Part shown: positions 24,761 to 34,978 of the stretch, in pieces
Numbering within the stretch: position 1 is the first letter of the stretch
How the letters are laid out: each line of letters begins with the position of its first letter
From: Enhygromyxa salina
GTDB taxonomy: Bacteria; Myxococcota_A; Polyangia; Nannocystales; Nannocystaceae
Reading direction: 5' to 3'
DNA length: 64,000 nucleotides
Assembly: GCF_002994635.1 (NCBI RefSeq)
Contig: NZ_PVNL01000051.1
Span: 1 to 64,000 of the forward strand
Made by a program: the position numbers and the translations under genes
Notes under the pieces: generated by a model
What the model saw: the letters and a program-made list of their open reading frames with translations, nothing else
What the model was told of the DNA's origin: nothing
The model's database searches: none

Positions 24761-26341
24761 TCAGATCAGCGCGGGGAGCTCGTGCAGCACGGCCAGCTGC
24801 TCGGCCAGGAAGCTCGCGCAGGCGCCGTCGAGATCGGGGCCATGCTCGAGCGCCGCGCCGTCCTTGGTCCGAATGCTCAGCTGCCCCGCGCGGACCAGCG
24901 CGACGATCTGGGCCACGAGCTGGGCGTGGTCGCGGGTCCCATCGAGCAGCGGGACCAACACCGCGAGCGGAGCCGCGAGCTCGAACCGACGGTGGTGGCT
25001 GGTCGCCAGCCAGCCCTCGCGCGCGGCGGTCAGCCGGTTGAACGCGCTCACCCGCGGCCGGTCGGGGAGCTCGACGGCGAGCGGGGCCGCGTCGGCGCGA
25101 GCGGTCACGGCCTTGCGGAGCAGACACTCGATCAGATCCGCGGCCAGATCCGCGGCCAGCCGCTCGCGATCGGGCTCGACCGCAAAGCCAGCCGCACCCA
25201 CGCGCGCCTGGGCGGCCGCGAGCAGCTCGTCGAACCCCAAGCTGGCCGGCCAGCGCTCACCCAGCTCGATCAGCGCGGCCTTGGTCAGCGACGCGGGGGA
25301 GCTGAACCGCGCACCCGTCGAGCTGGCGAAGCCCACGGACAGATCAGGGGCGAGCGAGGGATCCGGCTCGCTCGCGCCGCCTTGCATGCAAAATCGCAGC
25401 GACTGGGCTCGCTCGGGCTGCAGGCGTCGCTGCGGGGCCGACTCGCTGCGGCACAGCACGCTGGTCCGAAACTGCCGATTGCGCACGAAGTCCAGGTACT
25501 GCTCCATGCTGACCTGATCCGTGGCGATCCGCCCGAGCGTCTCGCGGACCTCGTCTGGCATGTCGCGGTCGACCATCAGGTGCAGATCGCTGTCGCACAG
25601 GTAGCGCAGCGGCAGGTGGCGCAGGCGATCAACGAACTCGTGAAAGTACAGCGGCGAGTTGTCGCGCTCGAGGTGCTCGTGAAACAGGTACGCGTCCGAC
25701 ATGCCCTCGATCGTCGCGAGCTCGCGCTGGAGCTGAACCACGTAGGGATCGTCCGCCGCGCCCACGTGCTTGACCGAGCTCGCCACGAAATCCGCCAGCG
25801 CGCGGGCCTGCTCGACCTGCTTGTCCGGGCCCTGAAACCGGCGCAGGTGAAACAGCATCATGCGCCGGACCATCTCGCGCATGTGCCAGCCCGGGTACAC
25901 GTTGTAGCTGACGAACGCGAGCCCGCGCGGGCGCAGCAGCGCCGCCGTCAGCTCGAGGATCCGATCTTGAACCGGGCGGGGGACCCACGCGAACACGCCA
26001 TGACAGATCACGTAGTCGAAGCTGCCGAGCGTCTGGGCGTCGAGACTCATGATGTCGGCCTGCTGCAGCTCGATGTTTGCCAGGCCAAGCTCGCCGACCA
26101 GCGCCCGACCGCGATCGATCTGCACGCGCGAGCGATCGATCCCGACAAATTTGCTGTCGGGCAGCTGCTCAGCCATCGGGATCGAGTTGCCGCCGCTGGC
26201 ACACCCGAGCTCGAGCACCCGACACCGCGACGGCGGGGCCGGCGACAGCCCAAACAGCCGCCCGAGCACACACAGCAGGTCCGGGTGCGTGTAGGCATAG
26301 GCGTAGCTGGTGTACGGGACGCTGTCGTAGGAGTCCGGCAT
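24761..26341 (-). CDS. class I SAM methyltransferase with regulatory domain (PKMT-like)
   Basis: 526 aa, cytoplasmic. Motif I is Val-Leu-Glu-Leu-Gly-Cys-Ala-Ser-Gly-Gly near residues 42-51. Gly-Ile-Asp near 67 and Cys-His-Gly-Val-Phe-Ala-Trp-Val-Pro near 112 complete the Rossmann core. Residues about 200-300 match the methyltransferase regulatory domain (Phe-His-Glu-His-Leu, then Tyr-Phe-His-Glu-Phe). The C-terminal 130 residues look like the winged-helix tail of the same family. This architecture is shared with rickettsial protein-lysine methyltransferases that modify outer-membrane protein OmpB. The target here is unknown. It is divergent from the SDR gene with 48 bp between. Confidence 0.82.
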   Translation of the reverse strand: MPDSYDSVPYTSYAYAYTHPDLLCVLGRLFGLSPAPPSRCRVLELGCASGGNSIPMAEQLPDSKFVGIDRSRVQIDRGRALVGELGLANIELQQADIMSLDAQTLGSFDYVICHGVFAWVPRPVQDRILELTAALLRPRGLAFVSYNVYPGWHMREMVRRMMLFHLRRFQGPDKQVEQARALADFVASSVKHVGAADDPYVVQLQRELATIEGMSDAYLFHEHLERDNSPLYFHEFVDRLRHLPLRYLCDSDLHLMVDRDMPDEVRETLGRIATDQVSMEQYLDFVRNRQFRTSVLCRSESAPQRRLQPERAQSLRFCMQGGASEPDPSLAPDLSVGFASSTGARFSSPASLTKAALIELGERWPASLGFDELLAAAQARVGAAGFAVEPDRERLAADLAADLIECLLRKAVTARADAAPLAVELPDRPRVSAFNRLTAAREGWLATSHHRRFELAAPLAVLVPLLDGTRDHAQLVAQIVALVRAGQLSIRTKDGAALEHGPDLDGACASFLAEQLAVLHELPALI

Positions 26342-26376
26342 CGCGAGCCACCAGTATCACGCGGAGTGTCGCGGTG

Positions 26377-26382
26377 TAGACT
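26377..26382 (+). promoter_or_regulatory. putative -10 element (TAGACT) of 26390-27052
   Basis: TAGACT lies 7 nt before the ATG at 26390. No Shine-Dalgarno sequence is present. Confidence 0.45.
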
Positions 26383-26389
26383 CGCGGCG

Positions 26390-27052
26390 ATGGCCAACAT
26401 CCTCATCACCGGAGCCAACCGCGGGATCGGCCTCGAGTTCGCGCGCCTGTATCACGAGCGCGACGATCATGTCGTCGCTGTCTGTCGAAGCTCGTCGCCC
26501 GAGCTCGATGCGCTGGGCGTGCAGGTCGAGACCGGCGTCGACGTGAGCGACGGCCCCAGCGTCGCGCGACTCGACGATCGGCTCGGCAAGATCCCGATCG
26601 ACGTGCTGATCAACAACGCAGGGATCCTCGCGCGGACGAGCCTCGACGACCTCGACTTCGAGTCGATCGAGCGCCAGCTTGCGATCAACGCGATCGGGCC
26701 GCTGCGGGTGACCGTCGCGCTCAGGGGTCGGCTACGCTCGGGGTCGAAGGTCGCGATCGTGTCGAGTCGGATGGGCTCGCTGGCCGACAACAGCTCGGGT
26801 GGCAGCTACGGCTACCGGATGTCGAAGGCCGCGGTGAACATGGCTGGTGTCTCGCTGGCCCACGATCTGCGGCCGGCTGGCATCGCGGTCGCGCTGCTGC
26901 ACCCGGGGTGGGTGCAGACCGACATGACCGGCGGGCGAGGGGACACCCAGGCCAAGGACGCCGCCCGCGGGTTGATCGCGCGAATCGACGAGCTGACGCT
27001 CGAGACCAGCGGCGGGTTCTGGCATCAAAACGGCGAGCGGCTGCCCTGGTAG
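26390..27052 (+). CDS. short-chain dehydrogenase/reductase (C-factor-like)
   Basis: 220 aa. The nucleotide-binding Thr-Gly-Ala-Asn-Arg-Gly-Ile-Gly is at residues 7-14, Asn-Asn-Ala-Gly near 74, a catalytic Ser near 121 and Tyr-x3-Lys near 143-147. Val-Gln-Thr-Asp-Met follows the typical Pro-Gly. Size and sequence suit the 'classical' SDRs related to Myxococcus CsgA and fungal/bacterial C-factor proteins. That resemblance is only of subfamily level, so a role in signalling should not be assumed. NAD(P) is the expected cofactor and the substrate is unknown. It stands alone, between oppositely oriented genes. Confidence 0.88.
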   Translation: MANILITGANRGIGLEFARLYHERDDHVVAVCRSSSPELDALGVQVETGVDVSDGPSVARLDDRLGKIPIDVLINNAGILARTSLDDLDFESIERQLAINAIGPLRVTVALRGRLRSGSKVAIVSSRMGSLADNSSGGSYGYRMSKAAVNMAGVSLAHDLRPAGIAVALLHPGWVQTDMTGGRGDTQAKDAARGLIARIDELTLETSGGFWHQNGERLPW

Positions 27053-27062
27053 CGGGGCCGCT

Positions 27063-27257
27063 CTAGATGTCGTGCATGCGAACCCCGAGCGGCCGCCGGG
27101 CCTCGTCGCGCAGGCCGACGAGCACCGACTCGCCGTCGTCGGCGACGACCAGCTGGCCGTAGCGGGCACCGTCGTAGAGCTCGGCGGTGCCCTCTTCGAA
27201 CAGGAAGGACTCGGCGCCGACACGCAGGAGGACGCTAGAGCGCCGGTCGTCAGGGGG
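27063..27257 (-). pseudogene. 3' remnant of an unidentified gene
   Basis: 64 codons end at the TAG at 27063-27065 and give a protein-like sequence with strongly G/C-biased third positions. Motifs include Phe-Leu-Phe-Glu-Glu-Gly and Gly-Gln-Leu-Val-Val-Ala-Asp-Asp-Gly-Glu. An in-frame TGA at 27258-27260 closes it upstream, and no ATG, GTG or TTG stands near the front; a CTG is the only candidate. It overlaps the last 8 bp of the VWA gene. It is best read as the tail of a gene that lost its 5' part, or a tiny gene with a CTG start. No family was recognised. Confidence 0.4.
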
Positions 27258-28362
27258 TCAGGGCGTTTTCGCAGGCGACGTCGATGATCTCCACCGCCTG
27301 GTCGAACACCGGGGCAAAGTTGGGCACGCAGATGTCGGCCATGAACCCGTTCATGCCGAACATCGTGGTGAACGTGGCGATGCTCTGGGCCTGGTCGAAC
27401 CCACAGTTCCCGCCGGGTGTGTTGATGAGCGACACGACGACCACGTTCTCCGGGATCCCCAGCTTGGCGTCGACGACCGCGTCGTACCAGGTCATCGGGC
27501 CGCCGAACGAGTTGTTGTCGGGCTCGTCGGTGATGATGATGACCACCAGCAGCGCCTCGTCGCGGATGAAGCCCTCGTTGCACTCGTCGGGATCGCCGTA
27601 CTCGCCGTTGACGGCGTTGATCATCGCTTGCATCGGGCGCTCGTCGCCGGAGCCCTGGACGCCGACCTGCGCGGCGCAGGCGAAGGTGGTGCCGAGATCG
27701 TCCATCTCCGTCATGTAGTTGGCGCCCTCGGCATAGGGGCCACACAGAGAGTTGCTCGAGCTGGAGCCGCCGGTCTGGACGACCGCCGAGCCGATGCTCT
27801 GGCAGCCCACCACGTTGGCCCAGTAGTCGTCGGTCGTGGTCACGGCCACGTGAATGCTGTCGACGGTGTCGAGCGTGGCCTCGATCCCGTTGATGAACGC
27901 CGGGAAGTTGTTGATCAAGTTGATCTGCTCGTCACCCATGCTGCCCGAGTTGTCGATGACGAACAGGAAGTCGACCATGCCGCACGACTCGTCGTACGGG
28001 GGCGAGTCGGGCACGGCCGCGAGGTCGAACTTGAGCGTGGGGCCGCCGCCCTCGTCGTCGTCGTCTCCGTCTTCGTCCGCGGGATCTGGCTCGGTGTCGC
28101 CCGAGCTGCTGCTGTCGTCCGTGGTGGTGTCGAGCGGGTCGGTCGTGCTCGTCGTGTCGGCGCTCGACGTGGTCGTGTCGTCCGACGGCTCGCTGGTGGT
28201 GTCGTCGGAGATACCGTCGAGTGAGGACACCTCGGCGCCAGGGTTGGATGGACTGCATCCCAGAACGAAGGGCCCGAGCGCGAAGGGGGCCAGGACGCAC
28301 CCAAGGGTGACTAGCGGGGTGTTGTGTCGCATGCCGGCGGCTGTCTGCGTGTTCATGGCCAC
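27250..28362 (-). CDS. von Willebrand factor A domain lipoprotein
   Basis: 370 aa from the GTG at 28362 (ATG codons at 28356 and 28332 follow). Signal peptide with Val-Leu-Gly-Cys near 36, then a Ser/Thr/Asp-rich linker to about 108. Leu-Lys-Phe-Asp-Leu follows at about 110-114, the same post-linker motif as in both IgGFc-binding lipoproteins. The VWA domain holds the metal site Asp-Asn-Ser-Gly-Ser-Met-Gly near 140 and Thr-Asp-Glu-Pro-Asp near 285. Four to six cysteines probably pair. A surface adhesion or protein-binding role is inferred. The GTG start is supported by TATGAT 6 nt upstream. Confidence 0.82.
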   Translation of the reverse strand: MAMNTQTAAGMRHNTPLVTLGCVLAPFALGPFVLGCSPSNPGAEVSSLDGISDDTTSEPSDDTTTSSADTTSTTDPLDTTTDDSSSSGDTEPDPADEDGDDDDEGGGPTLKFDLAAVPDSPPYDESCGMVDFLFVIDNSGSMGDEQINLINNFPAFINGIEATLDTVDSIHVAVTTTDDYWANVVGCQSIGSAVVQTGGSSSSNSLCGPYAEGANYMTEMDDLGTTFACAAQVGVQGSGDERPMQAMINAVNGEYGDPDECNEGFIRDEALLVVIIITDEPDNNSFGGPMTWYDAVVDAKLGIPENVVVVSLINTPGGNCGFDQAQSIATFTTMFGMNGFMADICVPNFAPVFDQAVEIIDVACENALTP

Positions 28363-28368
28363 GCGGGG

Positions 28369-28374
28369 ATCATA
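28369..28374 (-). promoter_or_regulatory. putative -10 element (TATGAT) of 27250-28362
   Basis: TATGAT on the minus strand lies 6 nt before the GTG at 28362; no Shine-Dalgarno sequence intervenes. Confidence 0.5.
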
Positions 28375-28522
28375 CTTCCCACAAATGTTCGAGCGTGACG
28401 TGACCCCGGGACTCTCACGGATTCGGGGGCACGAGCAACTATGAATTGTGTGACATAACCTAGCCGGATCCCAACAGCGAGGCCAGGGCGCCCGTGAAGA
28501 TCGGACACTCGCTGGACCGCCT

Positions 28523-28699
28523 TCAGCCAGCCGTCACCGGATCGCGTATTAATTGCAGGTCCTCCGATCCGATCGTCTCCGTGGTCCCCCCGATCGGGCT
28601 GCGGATGAGGTGCTCGTGGGTCGCCTCGCGCACGGTCGCATCGTCGGCGCCCCCTGCGATCACGCGGACTGTGTCGAGGCCAGCACGCTCAGTGAGCCC
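28523..28699 (-). pseudogene. 3' coding remnant downstream of the Coq4-like gene
   Basis: About 58 codons end at TGA 28523-28525 in a frame different from the Coq4-like gene, with mostly G/C third positions and a normal-looking composition: Val-Ile-Ala-Gly-Gly-Ala-Asp-Asp and His-Glu-His-Leu-Ile-Arg-Ser-Pro. The only canonical start is a GTG at 28663. It looks like the end of a gene cut by rearrangement, or a short uncharacterised gene. The rest of the 28363-28688 gap shows no other coding signal. Confidence 0.35.
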
Positions 28700-29387
28700 C
28701 GGCCGCTCCGAAATGGGCAGGCGCGTCATCGCGGCGGCCGTACAGCTTCTGCGCGAGCCATGACCGGCCGCTGGGCCGAGCAGCCGCGACGTCGAGGGCA
28801 TCGATCCCGAGCTCGGCACGAACGTCGTCGATCGGTCGGTCGAGCCACGACTCGAGCGGCGCGGCGATCAACAGCTTGGCGGCCTTGCCCATGCGCAGCC
28901 CCAGCTCGTAGTTGTGCCGGCACTGGCGGGCCTGGCTGGGAGTGGTCAGGGGACCCAGCGTCCGCCCGAGCCAGGTGCCGACGGGGCCCATGGGCGCGAT
29001 GCCCTGTCCCACCGTGAATCCGAGCACGCCAAACTCGCCCGCCGTGCCGGCGTCGAAACCACACAGCACGTGGTGGAGATCGTGGGTGACCGTGTAGCGG
29101 ACGGCGTAGGGGTTGTCGCGGAACCGCTCGAGCACGCTCGGGCTGATGTCCAGGTGGTCGAGCCCGTTGTCGCGGAGAAACCGGGCGTACGCGTGGCCGA
29201 AGCTGGTCTCGGGCAGGGCGAGCAAGGTCTCGACGTCGACCCCTGGGGCGTATCCGGCGACGTCGCCGAGCTCTTTATTGATCGGGTGGTCGTCGCGCAG
29301 CGCCGCGAACTTCATCAGCGCGACATCACCCAAGGGGGCGCCCGCTCGGAAGGCTCGGTACATCTCGATCATCAGCTTGGTGTTCAT
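28689..29387 (-). CDS. Coq4-like family protein
   Basis: 232 aa from the ATG at 29387, with AGGAGA 6 nt upstream; a longer reading from 29453 would cross the promoter. The hallmark is His-Asp-Leu-His-His at residues 102-106 followed by Val-Leu-Cys-Gly. This is the Coq4 metal-binding signature (His-Asp-x-x-His). Coq4 acts in ubiquinone biosynthesis in mitochondria; bacterial relatives next to TetR genes are not well characterised. The gene is divergent from a TetR regulator with a 95-bp shared region holding a candidate operator, so it is probably repressed by that protein. Confidence 0.75.
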   Translation of the reverse strand: MNTKLMIEMYRAFRAGAPLGDVALMKFAALRDDHPINKELGDVAGYAPGVDVETLLALPETSFGHAYARFLRDNGLDHLDISPSVLERFRDNPYAVRYTVTHDLHHVLCGFDAGTAGEFGVLGFTVGQGIAPMGPVGTWLGRTLGPLTTPSQARQCRHNYELGLRMGKAAKLLIAAPLESWLDRPIDDVRAELGIDALDVAAARPSGRSWLAQKLYGRRDDAPAHFGAAGAH

Positions 29388-29437
29388 GTTGGTCTCCTGT
29401 GGTCTCTGAGCAGCGAACAGAGGCAAATCTACCCCTC

Positions 29438-29473
29438 TTACCAAACTAGTCAAGTCGGTAAAATTTTGTTACC
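29438..29473. promoter_or_regulatory. candidate TetR operator with three TTACC/GGTAA half sites
   Basis: TTACC at 29438, GGTAA at 29457 and TTACC at 29469 form two inverted pairs that share the middle half site: 14 nt and 7 nt apart. The last TTACC runs into TACCCT (29470-29475), which lies 7 nt before the ATG of the regulator and could be its -10. Binding would therefore block the regulator's own promoter and the divergent Coq4-like promoter. The stretch is strikingly AT-rich for this genome. Confidence 0.6.
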
Positions 29474-29482
29474 CTGAGGTCG

Positions 29483-30169
29483 ATGTTCAACGCAGAACAA
29501 GCGCGCGCGCGGCTCGACGCGATGGTCGACGGCGAGGTGGTCGTCGGCAGCCCCGCGCATCGGCGGCGCATGCTGATCTTGGCGGCCGCGACGGAGCTGT
29601 TCGTGGCGCAGGGCTACAAGAAGACCGGCGTCGCCGAGATCGCACGGCGGGCGGGGGTCACCAAGCCCACCCTCTACGCCAACTACGCGAGCAAGGCCCA
29701 GCTGCTGCTGCACGCGATCGCCAACGAGAAGCGCGCGTACTTCGACCGGGTCTCCCTGTGGCTCGACGTGACGCTGCGCCCGCGCGAGCGGCTGCGGTGT
29801 CTCATCGAGCAGTCGCTGCTGCTCGCCCACCAGATGCCGCTGACCTCACGCATGATCCGTGGCGAGCACGACATCCTGCTGGCGCTCACGGAGCTGGACG
29901 AGGTCCGGGAGTTCGCCGGCAGCGAGGGCGCGCGCAGTCAGGCGCTGCGTTCGAGCTTTCACGAGGAGCTGCTCGAGATGTTCGCCGCCGACGTCCTGAC
30001 CCCGGAGCAGCGCAGCGATCGGGCCAAGGTCATCGTCGCGCTGAGCTTCTGCGCCGGGGTCCTGGCCGAGCCGGACATTCGCCAAGACCTCCCGTATGAG
30101 CGCGTCGCGGCGCTGCTGGCGACGATGCTCGCGGCCGGGGTCGACACGCCCGAGCCCGACCCCAGCTGA
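29483..30169 (+). CDS. TetR-family transcriptional regulator
   Basis: 228 aa. The helix-turn-helix lies at about residues 28-72: Ala-Ala-Ala-Thr-Glu-Leu-Phe, Gly-Val-Ala-Glu-Ile-Ala-Arg-Arg-Ala-Gly-Val and Pro-Thr-Leu-Tyr-Ala-Asn-Tyr. The remaining helices form the ligand and dimer domain, with no ligand predicted. Divergent orientation and the palindromes between the genes point to control of the Coq4-like gene and of itself. The AcrR-like C-terminal part suggests sensing a small hydrophobic compound; this is inference. Confidence 0.92.
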   Translation: MFNAEQARARLDAMVDGEVVVGSPAHRRRMLILAAATELFVAQGYKKTGVAEIARRAGVTKPTLYANYASKAQLLLHAIANEKRAYFDRVSLWLDVTLRPRERLRCLIEQSLLLAHQMPLTSRMIRGEHDILLALTELDEVREFAGSEGARSQALRSSFHEELLEMFAADVLTPEQRSDRAKVIVALSFCAGVLAEPDIRQDLPYERVAALLATMLAAGVDTPEPDPS

Positions 30170-30172
30170 GAC

Positions 30173-32029
<1,857 letters not shown>

Positions 32030-32088
32030 CCGCGAAGTCTCGCACAGCTGGCCGATGCTTGGGTATCCACGCGCGCGTGCGAAACGGC

Positions 32089-33060
32089 TCAGTAGCCGTG
32101 GGCGTCCAGATCGAGCCCAATGCGGCGTCCAAGCGCCCGATTGCCGTCACGATGCAGCTCGAGCAGCGCAGCCCCGAGCGCAGGCGACAGCGCGCGGGTG
32201 CGGCCGCCCAACGCCGAGGGGAGCAGCGACGACGGCAGCGCGCGGGCGAGCACGGCCGAGGGATGCCACTCGCGACCGAGGCGGTCACGGATCGCCCGCT
32301 TGACCGGCATCGGCACCTTGTTGACGAGCTTGGCGACGCCGGCCGCGAGCGGGGACCAGCGCTCGTTGACGCGCTCGCTGGTGTCGGGGAACACCCGCTG
32401 GGCCGGGTCGATCTCGGCGAACGCGTAGAACCGGCCCAAGAACTCGGCGCTGGCTTGGCTGAACAGCTCGAACGGCAGGGTCAGGACCGCGTCGTGGCCC
32501 CAGCGCTCGCGGTAGTGCCGGTCGAACGCGTCCCAGTCGAGGTCGCGGGCGTCGACGTTGGGGCCGTTGTATAGCCCGACGTTGTAGCGATCAAACCGGC
32601 CGTCTCGGTAGTTGAGATAGCGCTCGATCGAGGTCGAGAACCCGGCTTTGAGCAGCTGCGCGTAGGCTGACTCGACCCAGCGATCCTGGCGGCGCACGAC
32701 CAGCCAGATCTTGGCGGTTGGAAACACCCGCGCGAGGTACTCGGCGTTGACGGCGAGGTTGCTGTGGTTCTCGATCGGCCAGCCGACGATCGCCTCGGAG
32801 CTGATCAAGACCGTGGGCTCACGCACCTGCGCCAGCCAGGCGTCGATCCGCTGGCGGTGCCGGGCGACGTCGATGCAGGCGGCGTTGCGGAACATCAAGT
32901 CGAGCAGCAGGCGCTCGATCGGGCCGTCGCTGGGCTGCGCGTAGTGAAGCGGGTGAACGAAGCGGACCCCGGGGAGCGCGGGGAACACCCGGTCTTGAAG
33001 GAAGGTGGTGCCGGTCTTGTGGAGCCCGACGTGGATGATGATCTGCTTGGCGCCGCTCAT
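32089..33060 (-). CDS. sulfotransferase-family protein
   Basis: 323 aa from the ATG at 33060. The PAPS 5'-phosphosulfate loop is Gly-Leu-His-Lys-Thr-Gly-Thr-Thr near residues 12-19. A 3'-phosphate region is suggested by Val-Val-Arg-Arg-Gln-Asp-Arg-Trp-Val-Glu-Ser near 125. No membrane helix is seen, so it acts in the cytoplasm. It overlaps the upstream HTTM gene by 4 bp (ATGA), so it is the last gene of a three-gene operon. The acceptor is unknown. Confidence 0.82.
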   Translation of the reverse strand: MSGAKQIIIHVGLHKTGTTFLQDRVFPALPGVRFVHPLHYAQPSDGPIERLLLDLMFRNAACIDVARHRQRIDAWLAQVREPTVLISSEAIVGWPIENHSNLAVNAEYLARVFPTAKIWLVVRRQDRWVESAYAQLLKAGFSTSIERYLNYRDGRFDRYNVGLYNGPNVDARDLDWDAFDRHYRERWGHDAVLTLPFELFSQASAEFLGRFYAFAEIDPAQRVFPDTSERVNERWSPLAAGVAKLVNKVPMPVKRAIRDRLGREWHPSAVLARALPSSLLPSALGGRTRALSPALGAALLELHRDGNRALGRRIGLDLDAHGY

Positions 33061-33995
33061 CCTGGCCCAGATAGTGGGCCATACCGGGACTGAATGCGAT
33101 CGTGAACCCGCTCGAGCGGGAGAAAGCTGGCGAACGCGATCCCCGAGATCGGGTAGGGGAACGCGATGCCCATGGCCGCGAGGATGCCGAGGTGCATGAC
33201 CCACGCGGCGACCACCCACGCGGCGCGGAGCTTGGAGTCGACCAGGGCCATGAACGCGCCCAGCTCGATCGCGAGGGTCCCGACCGCGAGGCCGCCGAAC
33301 AGCCAGGGCTGGCGGAGCAGGGGAGGGGACAGCGGCGACGGGAAGGCGCCGAGCCGGAGCTTGCGGAGCGTGTCGTTGGCGATCTGATTGCGGATCGCGT
33401 CGCCGTTGACCCAGGCCCAGCCGCCGTTGCTGAGCTTGGCGTAGCCCGCGAGCATGTAGCTGATCGCCACGGTCAGCATCAGCAGCCGCAGCGGCCAGCC
33501 GTAGTGGGCGGGGTCGCGCTCGCGCGTACGCTGGGCGCGGGCGTCGAGCGAGAGCGCGTCGGCGGCGGGGACCAGGCTCAGGACCAGCACGTGGACGACC
33601 ACGAGGTGCTCCGAGTGAGACATATGGCCCCACGAATTGCGGTAGCTGGTGACCCACAGCAGGGCCAGCGCGAACACGGGGGCGGTGACGCGGTAGCGCC
33701 AGCCCAGGCTGAAGGCCAGGCTGCCGAGCAGCGCGAGCGCGAGCGTGGCGAGGGCCGCGGCGAACGGCAGCGGGGCGCCCAGCAGCGAGACCACGCCGAC
33801 GCCCTCGAACCGGTCTGGCTCGAATCGGGCCAGGCGCGTGAACGAGGGCACGCGGGCGAGCAGCATGATCAGGCAGTACAGCCCGACCAGCGCGCGGACC
33901 CACGCGAGCCGCAGCGCGGGGACCCCAGCGCGCCACCAGGCGTCCGCCGCGGCCACCCTCCCGGCGGCCCAGCCGATCAGCGCGGCACCGGGCAT
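33057..33995 (-). CDS. HTTM-domain membrane protein (vitamin-K carboxylase-like fold)
   Basis: 312 aa with about seven hydrophobic helices. The HTTM pattern is visible: Trp-Gly-His-Met-Ser-His-Ser-Glu-His near 120, and Tyr-Met-Leu-Ala-Gly-Tyr-Ala-Lys-Leu near 185 followed by Trp-Val-Asn-Gly-Asp-Ala-Ile. Vitamin K-dependent gamma-carboxylase is the animal relative; the catalytic role in bacteria is unknown. It overlaps the preceding gene by 19 bp and the sulfotransferase gene by 4 bp. Confidence 0.82.
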   Translation of the reverse strand: MPGAALIGWAAGRVAAADAWWRAGVPALRLAWVRALVGLYCLIMLLARVPSFTRLARFEPDRFEGVGVVSLLGAPLPFAAALATLALALLGSLAFSLGWRYRVTAPVFALALLWVTSYRNSWGHMSHSEHLVVVHVLVLSLVPAADALSLDARAQRTRERDPAHYGWPLRLLMLTVAISYMLAGYAKLSNGGWAWVNGDAIRNQIANDTLRKLRLGAFPSPLSPPLLRQPWLFGGLAVGTLAIELGAFMALVDSKLRAAWVVAAWVMHLGILAAMGIAFPYPISGIAFASFLPLERVHDRIQSRYGPLSGPG

Positions 33996-34495
33996 GTCGC
34001 GTGAACTTTGATCGATCGGGGGTTGGTGTCGCCAAAAAAATACGCGGGCGCGTCGTAGGTCTCGGTCACGAACACGATCTGCGCGTAGACCCCAGCGCGC
34101 TCGTCGTCGTCGGCGACCCGGGCAGCCACTGCCTCACACAGCGCGCGCCGCCGGCGTTTCCCGCCGCGCTTGGCGGTCCGGACCGTCTCGAACGCGAGGA
34201 TCGCCCACGGGTCACCGCTGATCAGCGCCGGGCTCAGCACCTCCCGCTCGCCCGACGACGTCACGCCCAGCAAGGTCGGAAACTCCGAGATCGCCGGCCG
34301 AGCGGTCGAGAACATCGGGTAGGTCGAGAGTGGGAAGCCGTCGAGCGGGGGCTGGCGAAGCACGGGGGAGAGCATCGCCAGCGCGACGCCAAAGCTGAGC
34401 CCGTAGACCGCCAAGGCGGGTTGTGCTCGATCCCTGAGTCGCACGACGTGCGGAAGATCTATCACGAACACGACTACGGCCGACGTGGATTTCAT
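33977..34495 (-). CDS. HTTM-partner protein of unknown function
   Basis: 172 aa. One membrane helix near 28-45 is followed by Phe-Pro-Leu-Ser-Thr-Tyr-Pro-Met-Phe near 55-63, a motif typical of proteins encoded beside HTTM genes. A soluble alpha/beta part follows. It is the first gene of the three-gene operon with HTTM and sulfotransferase. A membrane-associated partner of the HTTM protein is inferred from position and motif only. Confidence 0.65.
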   Translation of the reverse strand: MKSTSAVVVFVIDLPHVVRLRDRAQPALAVYGLSFGVALAMLSPVLRQPPLDGFPLSTYPMFSTARPAISEFPTLLGVTSSGEREVLSPALISGDPWAILAFETVRTAKRGGKRRRRALCEAVAARVADDDERAGVYAQIVFVTETYDAPAYFFGDTNPRSIKVHATCPVPR

Positions 34496-34534
34496 CGGCC
34501 GCAGTCAACGTCGCATGCATCACAGGTTCGGGCG

Positions 34535-34978
34535 CTATTTTATCGAGATGCTCTTGGCCCCTGCGCCCCGGTTGGTGGGCAGGCGCAAGGTCAGCACGCC
34601 GTTGTTCATGGTTGCCTCCGCGTGATCGCTGTCGACCTCGCCGGGCAGCATGACACTGCGCGAGAAGCTCCCGTACTTGCGCTCGACGAAGTGGTAATTG
34701 TCCTTCTCCTCCCTTGTCTCGCTGCGTTTCTCCCCTTTCAGCGTCAACACATTATCGTGCACGCTGATCTGCACGTCTTTGCGATCCACCCCGGGCAGCT
34801 CGGCCGTCACCGTGAGGTACTTGTCGTCCTCCTTGATGTCGAGCGCTGGCATGACCGAGGACTCGCCGAAGCGCGGTTGTCCGGGACTGAAAAAGTCTTC
34901 GAACATCCGGTTGATCTCCTGCTGGAGACTCGTGACCGTGCTGGGGACACTCTGTTGACGCCATGGCATCAGGTTCAT
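34535..34978 (-). CDS. Hsp20/alpha-crystallin small heat-shock protein
   Basis: 147 aa, an ATP-independent chaperone. The alpha-crystallin domain spans about 42-135. Ala-Glu-Leu-Pro-Gly-Val is near 58, a Gly-x-Leu motif appears in Asn-Gly-Val-Leu-Thr-Leu near 126, and the C-terminal Ile-Ser-Ile-Lys gives the I-x-I/V anchor. AGGAG stands about 10 nt before the ATG. It is a single-gene unit 39 bp from the HTTM-partner start. No CIRCE or ROSE element was recognised upstream. Confidence 0.92.
   Translation of the reverse strand: MNLMPWRQQSVPSTVTSLQQEINRMFEDFFSPGQPRFGESSVMPALDIKEDDKYLTVTAELPGVDRKDVQISVHDNVLTLKGEKRSETREEKDNYHFVERKYGSFSRSVMLPGEVDSDHAEATMNNGVLTLRLPTNRGAGAKSISIK

Noticed and set aside
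32089..34035. 648-aa form of the sulfotransferase
   Set aside because: Residues before the ATG at 33060 are an off-frame reading of the HTTM gene.
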